Source: Lycocorax pyrrhopterus obiensis
Taxonomy: Eukaryota > Chordata > Aves > Passeriformes > Paradisaeidae
Direction: 5' to 3'
Assembly (NCBI GenBank): GCA_014706295.1
Contig: JACSVZ010000016.1
Location: 9,839,168 to 9,903,167, forward strand
DNA length: 64,000 nt
Shown: positions 50,331 to 62,300 of the stretch, one piece after another
Numbering within the stretch: the stretch's first letter is position 1
How the letters are laid out: each line of letters starts with the position of its first letter
Program-made: the position numbers and the translations under genes
Notes under the pieces: generated by a model
Seen by the model: the letters and a program-made list of their open reading frames with translations, nothing else
What the model was told of the DNA's origin: nothing
The model's database searches: none

Positions 50331-52757
50331 AGAGGTAATTAACAGACTCCTTAGTAAATTCATCCCTGGTGTGGTCATGGACAAATCACCAAGGCCCTCC
50401 CTGTTTGTGGCATACCTAGAGACATCTAAAATAAGATGATATGAAAAAGACTAAGATTGAAAGAGTTTGTATTTTACTTGGAGAGTAGTTACTTACAAAA
50501 ACAAAATAAACAGGCAAAGGGCCTTGTGGATCTGCTGATCAGCTCTGCCTGTCAAATTAAAAAGGTGCTGTGGGTGTTTCCAGCTGATTTTAAGAAATGT
50601 CTTTACCTTGAGGCATCAGTGTTTAGCCCCAACAGGGCATTTCAAGTGTCCCCTTAATTGCCAGTATGAAAAGGAAGAGATAATGATGAGAACAGATGGG
50701 GGTTTGGTTTCACATCCCATTATGGAGCAAACTATGTAAGCTTTACTCAGGTGGGAGCACAGGCTTTAATTCTGTATATCGTAGTAGAATGTGGTGCAGT
50801 AAAAGAAGATGTTCCCACATTATTCTGAAATCACAGTCTGGACTCCATTTGATATAAGACAAAAAGATGATTAAATAAACAAATTTTAAAAGATCATGAG
50901 GTAACTCTCCCTCTTGTCTACTAGAAGATTAAAAGGCTGCATGTTACACTGCAAACAGTACTGCATCTAATAAAAAGCTGTGTTGTTAGCCCACAAATAC
51001 AGAGGCTAGCATGGAGAAGCAATTTGTTAGACTTGCCAGAATAGGTAGGAAGGAAGAGAGAGAAGGAGAGCATTCTTAACAACTGTTTGCTTCTGTCATT
51101 GCAGAAAAGGAAGAATTGCCCAAGGCAGGGATATTTCCTGGTATGGCACAGGGACTTTGATAGTCAGCTGGTAATACATTTACCAGCTATCTAGTTTTCC
51201 CAGAAGTGTCTTGACCTGAGCTGACTCATCTGTGTCCCAGGAGGCTGATTAATCATTCTGATTTATTATGCTGTGGCCTGCTAGCCATTTCAGCTCTGTT
51301 TACATTGGTGCCAGTACAATATCTTATACAGGGCAAACTAGCTTCTATATAGGCATAGTTATTTAAACTAGATTCAAAACCCAGAAGAATTTATCACCAA
51401 GCTTCCACAAAATTGAAATAAGTACAAAGTGACACTCTACTGAGCAACATCTGGGAAAAAAGCTGAAACTTTAAAGGGCAGGCAGAGTTACAAGACAAGC
51501 TAATAAGCCAATTAAGCCTCATAATTATAGGCGTCTTCCAATGAAATTACAAAATTCCAAGGACTTGTAACCTACAAAAAACCCACATGATTATTTTTAA
51601 CAAGGAAGCAATGGAGTACTGTGTTATGGGAAACAATCTCAATCCTATTGAATTAATAGCTCTTGGTGGTAAACATACTACAAACCATGCTGTGGAAGCC
51701 AGCAAAAAAGCCTCTTGAAAAAGCCAGCGAGTGTGGGCCCATATGCCTTTGTTTGCACCAAAAACTTGTTCTAAATGAAGCTCTACTCCAAAAACCATAC
51801 TTGGGATGGGCATCACTATGTCAGCTTTGTGTGATATTGTTATGATACTGTTATCATCTGCAAACAGCAGTCAAGGAAACTGCCAGTCATGAGACCTAAA
51901 GTAGACTAAGCAGAAGACTCAGCAAAGCATTAAAAAAAAAAAAAAAAAAAAAGAGGCTAGCATACTGACAAAGAGTATTTTCCAAAAGCAATCTAAAAAT
52001 CTAAAACCCACGTGCTCAGATATACAGTAGTACCTCACTAACTACAGTAGTTTCCCTATTCCCACCAGCATTACACTTGAGATTCCACACTGCTTGTATC
52101 TTACTGATTTACACATAAATTGTGCTCGACTTATTTTATTTTGCTTGCTTTGGAAGCTCAGCTTGGGATCTGAGATTCACTCTGACAAAAATCTTTCTCT
52201 ATCTCAACCCATAATAACAGTTTGTGGAACAAATAAAGACACTTACATCTCTGCACTGGACTACCACACTGACAGGTTCTCTGCCCAGAATTTTGTATTG
52301 CAATTGAATGGAGAAGAAGTGAATACCACACTGTTTCTCAAAGCCAGGCTCTGAACACTTCTTGTAGAATTAATAAGTAGTAGAAATTAGTTTCTTGAGT
52401 TTCAGCAAATTTACAGTACAAAGATGGGATACTGGATTATTGAAAAAGGAAGGTGTATGACCAGTGGAGGCAAGGTTTTATTTTCTTAGAAGATCTCGTG
52501 TTTATAAATTATTGTTTAAAGAGAAAAACGAATCACTTATTTAAAGAATGTGCCCAAAACTTTTAATCTTATACTAATTTCTGAGAGAAGTGGATTGCTT
52601 ACAGTGGCCTTCACTTAAAAAAAATACTGATGCCAACAAATGCCTGCCAGCTGTGCATGAGAAACACTCTTTTAATTACACTGAACTTTGTAGTATTAGT
52701 GATGTTTTCAACAGACATCTTCAGCTACTGATAAAAAATATTTTGTATTTTTTCAGC
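50331..52757. other. Unique non-coding sequence
   Basis: No gene is supported. An open frame at 52094-52354 (plus) looks signal-peptide-like at its N-terminus but begins at a TTG, not an ATG, and matches nothing recognised. Confidence 0.5.
51932..51952. repeat. Poly-A tract, 21 bases
   Basis: Twenty-one consecutive A residues. It could be the tail of a retrotransposed sequence inserted on the plus strand, but no source body is recognisable upstream. Confidence 0.95.
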
Positions 52758-52940
52758 TCACTCACACGAAATGGTTGTTTCAAGTGGATCTGTCATTGTG
52801 GTTTCCTGGATTTCTTCAGTCTTGTTGGAAAGCTTGTAAATTCCCATGGCTGATAGTAAGCTAAGGAAGGAAATAAAAAATAGTAAATACCACTTCAGTG
52901 GTGTAAGTCCTTTTCTGCTCTTTTTTGGCTGAGAGTGCAT
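52758..52940 (-). CDS. Candidate small exon/ORF with type II membrane-protein architecture (hypothetical)
   Basis: Sixty codons open from a true ATG (52940-52938, G at -3) to a TGA at 52760-52758. Two in-frame TAA codons lie 5-6 codons upstream, so this would be the initiating exon or a very small protein. Residues 3-16 carry five basic residues (K6, K7, R9, K10, K16). A hydrophobic stretch from W17 to Y35 is long enough to span a membrane. Residues 36-60 are polar with an NKT glycosylation sequon at 39-41. Positive-inside topology gives a cytosolic N-terminus and luminal C-terminus, like the first coding exon of a Golgi glycosyltransferase or another type II protein. A GTGAGT donor-like string at 52765-52760 would end the exon just before the stop. 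I recognise no family and found no partner exon; chance remains a serious alternative. Confidence 0.25.
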   Translation of the reverse strand: MHSQPKKSRKGLTPLKWYLLFFISFLSLLSAMGIYKLSNKTEEIQETTMTDPLETTISCE

Positions 52941-55900
52941 TTCAGGAGATTATTATCTGCTTTTACACAAACTTCAAAACAGTTCCATCTGGGAATCCAT
53001 CTGTATGTCCATTTTGCACCCTCAATTGGACTCCCTTCCACCAAATCAGGCTTCACTAAAGATATATAGTGGTAGATTAGTATTTGGCTGAATTAAGCCA
53101 GCCTGGGCTGCTAGTTTATTTTACAGGAGTACTTGACAATATCAATACAATAAATGGATGAAGCAACTGGAAGGAAAATTACTCTTTAATATCATATTAC
53201 TTCCTACAGCTACAGAGCAAAATATGTGAAAGAAACAGTAAGATAAATCAGATGATCTTTTTCCAATGCAGTGACTAGGTATTTAATATCTGCTAATTTT
53301 TAATTATATTTTTGAAATTGAAGATGTTTTAAAAACTGAAAATGAAATGCATATAGAATATATTTACTACACATAGGAATGACAGCAGATCAGCTTTCTG
53401 AAGTTATACCTCTTTTTGCACTCAGATCATGTACTAAAATTGCTTGTGCTGCTTACTGCTTGTGTTGCCGCAGATGAGAGCAGAATGCAGCCCAGCACAG
53501 CTGCAGAGAGCATGAAATACACAACAAGGACTATTAGTTACTGACTCCAGTTTACTTTTCCAAAAGCACCTAACTGTCCCATATGCTGTAAACAATCCCA
53601 TGACTCCTGGAGAACATGAATAATAGTGAAAGAATCACGCCTTCTGAACAGAAGATTCCAGATTTTGCCGCAGTTGTTCCAAGAGAAGACGTAGGAAGAA
53701 ATTCTGAGTAGCATCATGCTGTTAGAGGAATATTGACACCGAGTTGACCCAGTGACAGCACTCAGAGCTGATGAAGAGATTTAAATGGTGCATTCTGGTG
53801 AGGGGTTCAAAAGTCAGAAGTCATAACCCAAAATAATTGTGTATACCGGAAATTCAAACTATTTCACTCAGGGTCAGAATAATGAACTCATGGTATTAGT
53901 TGCCAACTAAGAACATGGAAACACTGCAGTCTAAGTGGTTTGGAGACATCTTGGCACTTTTATGGAGAGAGAAGAGATTAAAGGATCTAGTGACAAAACA
54001 GAAAAGTGGGGGTTACGAAAAACTTAAGGGGGGACAAGCCTCTGAGGTCAAGTGGCATTTTCCTCTCCAAACGTCATTTCCTCTCTTTTATGTCACTCTT
54101 CCCAAAGACATCATGTCACATTGAATAAACAATCACTAAAGCTTAGATGAGGAATGGACTCCTACTGGATTGAAACAGGGATGAAGCAGCACTATCTTTT
54201 CCTCTGCTCTATAACAGAAGTAGCTGCTAACCAACAAGAACAGGCTTCTTTATCTATATACAACACCATGCATTTGACCCACTCAGTCTAGTGCAGCACA
54301 TGAGGTTTTCTCATATCAGCTTCTTCCTGTAACCTTATCTTCCCCAGTCCCACCAGAATACTACAACTGACCAGATAACAGAATTAAACTGCAATAGCCT
54401 AATGTCACAACACAACACAACTGTCTAATGTACATTTCATTGATGACACATTTCTTCATCTGTACTACCCAAAACATTTTGCAGTATTAGCATGGGCACA
54501 CCATTTGCAATCAAGAAGTATATGGAGCTACTGATCAATGTTTTAAGCAACAAAGCACTAATAAAGGCACTATTTTAGACATTTTTGCCGTGTCCTGTTT
54601 TAGAAGAAAACCTGTTCCCATTAAGAGGTTGCGTCAGATATAAAAACTTTCAGTTGGAAACTACATGCTTATATAAAAAGGATATGTAAAAGCAGGAGCA
54701 TTTTTAATTTGTCAGGTATTGAAGCAAGACTGCAATAAAAGTTCTTACTGTTTGACTCTTCCAGAAATGGTTTCTACAAGTTAACTTTTACATTGTAGCT
54801 GCTTTCCTTTGCCTCTTGTGTGAGTTGACACATACTGCACCAATTGAGGCACACAAGGGCTTCTCCAACCAGCTTGGTACTGATCTGTCCCCAGGACATG
54901 TGGGATACTCAGCTATTCTGTGGCACTAGCTCACTGCACTGTGCTTTGTCCTACTTTGTTGAGTTAGGCTCTAATCTCTTGGTCTCCAATGTACCTGTAA
55001 AAACAAGATCTAAGGAGGAGAGTAGGTAGATTATGTCAGGGGTGATGCTCATAGAATTATGAATACACTGATAAAATTTTCTTGGAACCTGACTTTTCTC
55101 AACAGCATAAACCAAATCACATTTTCCAGAGCCAGGTCCACCTGTATATATATTGTCATAAAATCACCAAGCTGTTTCTTTTCCAAAAGGTGTGGGGGGA
55201 TCCCTTTGCTGATGTTTTGTGGAATACGCAGTTGTGTTTCAGCAGACTCAGTAATGCTTAACTGGGTTGTCTCCAAATCTTGTTTGCTGGTGGGCTTCCT
55301 CATGGGCAGAGGCACTGAACAGATTTTGTACCTTTCTAATCCTGAGGAAAGTCCCTGAGCATGCCTGATCCATGGCAGCAGCCTGCCAGGCCAGACGGAC
55401 AGAGATCCTCCAAGCACTACAGGAGAGCTCGAGTGGAGCTGATTCAGATCAGCAGTGAGCCAAAGCAAGAGAGCATGGGGCAGGCTGCATTCAGGCAAGG
55501 GGATTTGTCCAGAGATAGCAAAGAAAAATTTCAATAGTTTTCTGAATTGCAGGGGGCCTAAATGGAGCAAATCTTTGAACTTTTGGAGCATTTGGAACAT
55601 TTGCCAGTGGTTCAGTCATTTTTTACATATGACATAAAAAAGCTTGTGTCTTATGCATTTTACGTAGAAACCAGCTTTGTCACCTCACATCCTGGGATGT
55701 GGCATTAAAGAACATTCCTCTGATTCTACCCACACAGACAGCTCAATTTCCTCAAATCCCTCAGCTTTCAGTTACCATTCAAAACAGATGTCAAAATCTT
55801 TGCAGACTATATTATTAAATCAGGTAAACATTTGTTTGTTTTTTCTCTCTCGTCTTCTTAAAAACACTGTAGAATCACACCTTCTTAAAGCATCTCTGAG

Positions 55901-56059
55901 GTGCCCTAGAATTTCAGCTAACCTACATTTGCTTCTATCCAGTGTAAGTCTGACACCTCTACCTGTCTCTGCTGAATCCAACAGTACTATATAATATGCC
56001 TCCAAAACTTACCTAGGTTTCATGTAATAGAGATATTTTATATTTTGGGACTGATAAAA
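52941..56059. other. Unique AT-rich non-coding sequence
   Basis: No repeat or gene recognised. A 183-codon frame on the minus strand at 55049-55600 is the longest in AT-rich sequence here. Its plus-strand complement is also mostly open, and by rough estimate about one such frame is expected by chance in 64 kb. Confidence 0.5.
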
Positions 56060-56300
56060 AGATAATTTAAATTATAATTATAGCCATTTGCTCCATATAA
56101 CACTTACTCCTTACAGTATAAAGCCATTTTTTCAATTTTTAATTTTGTTTTGTTAAACCTAACAAGTGGCTTCTGATTTAATCTGCAATTAATTAATTTC
56201 AAAATTAGGAGATTTTAAAGCATTGAAGCTCCCTCTTACTTAAAAAGAACAATTAATTATAGATTAGTAATCAATTAGAAGCTATGCATTAATAATACTT
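56060..56300. promoter_or_regulatory. Candidate regulatory block rich in homeodomain-type TAATTA sites
   Basis: At least three TAATTA/AATTAAT clusters fall within about 200 bases: AATTATAATTATAG near 56070, CAATTAATTAATTT near 56187, and CAATTAATTATAG near 56250. CAATTAG near 56272 and ATGCATTAATAA near 56284 follow. Such clustering is typical of deeply conserved homeodomain/POU-bound enhancers, but the block is very AT-rich and the strings are short, so chance is possible. Confidence 0.25.
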
Positions 56301-59300
56301 TGAATTCTGAGAGACAACAGTTATACAGACAGAAATGTATTTGTGGATGTATCCTTCAGAAAAGTAGATGTAAGACAGAGTTCACCTGTCTAGAACTCTA
56401 GAACTCTACAGTCCTGATTCTAAAAAAAAATTAGACACCCCGACAGGGACTTAGCAGGTTGAAAAAGGCCAAGTAAGATCTTGATCTCCTTCTGCCTTTC
56501 CTTCCACCCTTCCTACTTGCTCCATTTTGCCATTTTGGTTCATGATTTTGTTTGCCCTGTAAAGATTTGTCTTTAACAGAACAACTCTCATGAGCATTTG
56601 TCTGTGTACAAGATCAGTGCTAAGCGAAACAAGTCACCATCCCCTCTGAATCCTCCCATGCCATTGTGATGTTAAAGTGATTTATAACAAAGAATTTATA
56701 TCTCATTATTCAATAATGGGTGTAGTTCAGAATTCAGATTCTATCTGGCTCCATTAATTACATGTCAACGATTTTTTCCCCCTCCTTTTCCAACAGAAAA
56801 ATAAGGTGCTGCCAGAGCAGTCTGCCTGAAAGGTTCAAATGTCAGGGCAGCAGTTTTGAATCAAATGGATCTGACTCAGCCAATGCGAGAACGAAAACAG
56901 CTATTAGACATTCCGTGACAAGTTGCTGTGACAGGGAAAAGCCTAGAACTGCTTTTCACCCACTTGCCTCCATGACTTTGGCTCTGTCCTGAATGCACAA
57001 AATGCAACACCAGGAGAATAAATAACCTGTCCTGAAACCTCTGTGGCTTTTCCTGTGGCTGGCACTAAGGGTTCCTCCTTTACCTTCCCAGACAAGGGAC
57101 TGACAAGGGCAGTTCTGCAGTTCAGAGGGAAGTACTGCAAGTTACACTGCAGCAGGACATGGGGCCAGAACAGGGCTCAGACCAAACTTCCACTGAGCAA
57201 GTTTTAAACTTGTTTAAGACTTTCAAGCTTCTGACAACCCAGCCATTTATCTGATTTCGGATCCATTTTATATTTATCTTCTACCCAGACAAGCTTTTTC
57301 TTGTCCTGGTTACATAAAATTAAATTTCAAATACAGGAATGATTTTGCTCTGCATAGTTAAGACTACTTCTGGTTTGCTTCTTCTGCCTATCAATAAAGG
57401 TCTGAAGAAGGGCTGCTTCTTCTCCCTCCTGAAGGCTCAGGGATGCACCAGGAAAGCAAGCAGAACTGGAAAAATATAAAAGAAGACCCCCTCCAGGGGA
57501 AAAAAAAACCAAACAAAAAAAACCCCAACAACAACAACAAAAAAACCCCCAACCACCAAACATGCTGAAAATACACAGAGAGCAAAGAGAAAAGTCTTTC
57601 AATTCAATTCAATAGCATAAAACTTCAAGTCATATAACTTTTCCCATACATTAAATAAGTGTCCCATAGTATTTTATTTATAGCATTTAAGGAAAGTAAG
57701 GAAAGTACAACAGAGGAAGTATCCCCTGGGGGCTAATTCACCTCTTAAACATGTTCATGTTTTTCAGCATCACTTTTATCTGAAAATTTATGAGGACAAC
57801 ATGTACCTGACCTGCCTCCAAAGAGACCACAATTTGCAACATATCAGGTGGCTACTTCTGAGGAGCAGGAGAGAAGGGGTGAAGGAGCTTTTTCCCCAGT
57901 TCCTCTGGTACAGCAAACAAACGGCCTCCAAAGACTTCCTAGACAAACTTCCATTCCGGTAGAGCAAAGAGCACAGAATGATTAGGACCTTAAAATTCTT
58001 GGAGAAGACTGCCCCAGAAGAGGAATATTTGAAATAAGGGACTCTGTATTCTCTTCCTTCTCTCTCAGGGACAATGACACCAGGAGGCAGGAAAGAGGCT
58101 GATTCCTTCTCAGATCTGTGTGTCTTCACTGTAGCAACTGGTAACTAAATATTCTTGAATTTAAACTAGAGCTGGACAGGTTATGTCCTGATAAACACAA
58201 TACAGTTTGCTATTTGGCAGTTTTGTCAGCCGCTTCATATTTCCTTAATACCATCACTCACAGGCTGCCTAAGCACCAAAAAAATAAATATGAAACATTC
58301 AAATCACTTAAAGGTCTCCTGGGAAAAGTATCTGACTGCATGAGACTACCTCATGTGTCCAGAACTGCCACATGTATAAAGAAGGTCCTTAAAACATTGA
58401 AAGACTCTGTCCTGTCCTCTTCCATTTGCATTTTCCTGACCTTTTCCAGCTGCCTTCCTCTATCTGTTTGCCATCTACCAAACATTTGTCCTCCATCAAT
58501 TTTTGCAGTTGTCCTGCAATCTTTCAAGACTTTTGCCTGGCCAAGCTGTCATGTTAACCTGGCTTCTCTGAAGGCACTGCTTGCAGCTAAATCTGTGCAG
58601 AAAAGCCACCAGCCTGGAAAAACAGCAGGGAAGGTTCAATTAAAGACAGTACAGGAGATAAGTTTCATGTGTGACCTCTCTCCTCCTCTCCAATGACGTC
58701 TCAGTCTCCTTGATCATTCCTACAGATAACAGCAAAACCAACAAATGACACAAGACAAAAGGACTTGTCAAAGTAGGTGGTGACCCGTGCCACCAATTTC
58801 TCCATTAAAGGGATGGGTTTGTTTCTTACTGGCACTTGTTTTCTGCTGGGGACATATCAAGGCTTGAAATTCTCAATCGCTTTCTGTTGTCAGGCACGAG
58901 ATCATTCTTTAAACTTCTATCTCTGTGGTGGGATACAAGATTAAACATAAAATTAATCACCAAAATACTTTTGCCACTTGAAAGGACAAAATTTCCTATT
59001 GAGTATTTCTGAGATCTTTGATTTACACCTCATGGTCACAAAATGTGTTTTCCACTTGCCTCATTTGGGTATCTTCAGGCTATTCCAGGTTCTTTCTTTC
59101 TCTGTTCTTTTTTATCCTATGATTACCCAAGGAGAGCAACTTAACACTGTTGCCATAAAGATGAAAGCCCTAAAAGAGTGGCATGTTTAACACCTTTCAA
59201 CCAATCAAAAGAGCCTGAGAAGATGAAGAGAGAGAACTCATTATCAATGCTTTTTGTTGGGGTATAAGGAAAATCACCTAATGACTGTCGACCTTTAGGC

Positions 59301-62300
59301 TTACTTGCTTTGGTTACAGGCTTATGCCACTGCTAAGCCAACGTGGTCTGAATCAAATTCCAGGTAAAACAGTCAGAATCCTTCTGCATCCTTACATGGT
59401 CTTACTGTCCCGAAGGGGACAGCCTCTATCTGCTCGCCCATACACAGATTCCCTGCACTTGGCTCTGTACCCAGAGTCGTAAGAAAGTCATTTCAGGAAC
59501 AGTGTTCTAGGCTTCTTAAACAAACAGTATACATTGGAATAGTTACTGCCAAGGATTAAAATAATGCCTAAGTGATTTTTTCCAGGCACTTCACAATACA
59601 GTAATTTTTTCATCCAACAGCCTTTCATGTGACACTTTTATATAAAAATGTTTACAGGAAATAGCAAACTTTCCTTTCGTTCTTCAGGTTACATGTACCT
59701 CCATAAAATGCAAATGCTGAGTGAAGTCATTGAACTACCTGACACTTAAAAATGAACACATCTAAGTATCCTGCTTAAGATCAAATGGTGGCTCCCAGCA
59801 GCTGAACGGATATTTCAAACACTGGATAACCGATTTTTTCCTGGCCTCCAGCTGCCACTTTTAATGGGGAGTTGCACAGTGAATCTTTATTAGCAAAGAC
59901 GGTGGGCCTTAGAGGGTCAAGCGAAGGCAGTTTCCATTTGCACTTGCGCAGTGTGATGCTCAAGCCTTTATCGCTGTGCAGGCTTCTAAAATTTGAAATG
60001 AGAACTGGGGACTGTCACAGAGACAAAACACATCCAGGAACACACAGTCTCGCAGCACACCAGAGTCTATGCACTTTCTAGCAGACCTGTAGGAAAGCTG
60101 GCAACAGCTGCTGGGAAATGCCAGCCAAAAACGCAGATTCCGCTTCTGCAAAGACTTTTCCAAAGAAATGGAAACGTTTCAAATCACTAAAAATCTTTTA
60201 GGATTCTCTCTCATCAGAATAGTTCAATAATGATGAAAAAATGTCAGTTGCATTCAGTTTTCCTTTTCTCCGAAGTTTTAGGAGGGGTGTTTTACCACAA
60301 AAGTAAAAGTCAAAAAGCCTCAAAACCAATTTGCAATGAATGCCTTTACCAGTAGCACATACAGAGAGAGGCACACTGAGCCTCTGGCACAACAAACAGG
60401 AAGTTCCCAAAGCTGAACTCAATGGACGTGGACTTGTATCTCCTACAATTTCTGTGGGAGATGCTTTAGCTATTCCTGTTCTGGGCAAAAGACAACACAA
60501 GGCCCTCCAGCTGAATGGGAGTGACTCATAAGGAAGCAGAAAAGCTTTCCTAAAAAGGACCTATCATCACCTTTCTCTTTCATTTTTGGTGGAGAGATGT
60601 CAAGGCTTTGCTTCTCTTCCCTCTGTCCTTCCTTGCATATTCTTTAATCAAGTGATTATGTCACAGTCTTCTTTCCTCTCAATAAAGAGAAACATCCAAC
60701 CCTTCAGCATTCCGACTGCAATCACCTGCAAAAACAATGAACAAGAGCAACACAGAGGACATGTGGTGCTTCTCGGCCAACAGGTGGGAAGGATCCCTTC
60801 TCTTGGGCTACATTGGCTGCCCAAAGTGTGCTGTGAGTGTGGCTTTATGCTCATGGCTACTCCACCAGCAGCTCACCATGCCAGGGACACGGGTACAGCT
60901 GCTTGTGGGGCAGTGTGTACTGGCTCTGGGACATGCCAGCTCAAAACCCTGCAACAGGAACAATGTTGGAGCAGGTATTTCTTACATGTGCTTTGCTAAA
61001 GGAAGAAGTCAATCACAAAGATGTACACTGGGTACAAAGGAGCTTCAGGTTCTCTTCATGTCTTCTCCCTCACTGCCAGCTTTGGGAAGAGAGCAGTTGC
61101 TACTAAAGAAAAGGGGCTTCATATTTTGCCATGTTCATTGTCATGGTTTTTTCCCCCCTAAGGCCTTAGCCCAGTTATACGGAAGTAAACTGGCAGGCAA
61201 GAAATGCTGGCAGTTAGGAGTCCTATTGCCATAGGGCTGCTTTGTGTCTCAGTGCAAGTAGTCAGTGTATTTCTGGTTTATGTTTACCATCAGAGCTGCA
61301 GTCAGTCACAAAAGCTGCAGTTCCAGCCTTGCAGCTGCAAGGGGAGAGACCACAGCCTGCACTGAGGTGACTTTTCAGAGGGGATGCTGAGGTGCCTGCT
61401 CTTGTGTTTCCCTGAGCATGCCCAGGGACAATACAAGGGTTTTGGGCAGCTAGGACAGAGTCTGGTTCTTCTGCACAACAAATCCAATTGACTGGCAGTA
61501 TGAAGTATTAGACATTTCAAATCATCAGAATTTATCCAAAGAAAATGCTGTTTATTTGTAACACCTTGTTCCAAACCTTCCGCAGGTCAGAATCTGGACC
61601 CAGCCTGGTTTACTGCTTCAAAGCTGATGATCCTAAAAAATTTAAATTCAAAACCAAATTAAAACCCACCAACAATAAAATTTTCTACAAATGAGAAATT
61701 CTGTTTTCCACCGCCTTGGAATGTGTTTTGTTGAATGCAAAAATGAGTACCTTGGCAAAGACAGCAGAATTTTATCACTTACTTTTTCCAGAGGAGTCCT
61801 GAAATATTTATTACCTGCATGGGATGAGCATAATGGAATTCATTCTAATGCTCCATCCAGAAGAGAATTCATGAGAAAGTAAGAACAGGTCTTTTAATGA
61901 GGGGAACCAAGTGAAAGGTGATTGAGACTTGGCCAATTTAACTTTTCGAAAAGCTTATCCCTTTGCAGTCATTGTAAACTTCATTTCCTCACACTCAGGA
62001 CACACACCTGACAATCTGACCAAACAACTCCACTGGACTTTGATGTAAGGGTGAGCCTGCAGGCAGACAAACAGATTGCTTCAGCTCACATCTCTCTTTC
62101 TGGCATTTTTGTCTTTCTTCAAGAATCAACTTGGATAAAAGCAAATCTCTTGAGAGGAAAAATATGTTTCCATTTAGTGAGGGACCATCCTTTATCCATC
62201 CTCAGACTGAGAAAGGAGTAGCATTGAGCTCTAGGACAAGAAAAGGAATGCATAAATGTTGAACTGGCTGATGAGCAGCATTTCTACGGGAAGGCAGGAA

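Noticed and set aside
49896..50384. 162-codon minus and 127-codon plus open frames
   Set aside because: They are produced entirely by the GGGAA repeat, which is open in every phase.
52094..52354. 86-codon plus-strand frame with a signal-peptide-like N-terminus
   Set aside because: It starts at TTG rather than ATG, has no recognised homologue and no convincing splice sites.
55049..55600. 183-codon minus-strand frame
   Set aside because: About one frame of this length is expected by chance in 64 kb. There is no domain or signal peptide, and the opposite strand is also largely open.
58214..58696. 160-codon plus-strand frame
   Set aside because: No recognisable domain; the composition follows the local base content; chance length.
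60737..61234. 165-codon plus-strand frame
   Set aside because: It has irregular composition, overlaps other-phase frames, has no domain, and is within chance expectation.
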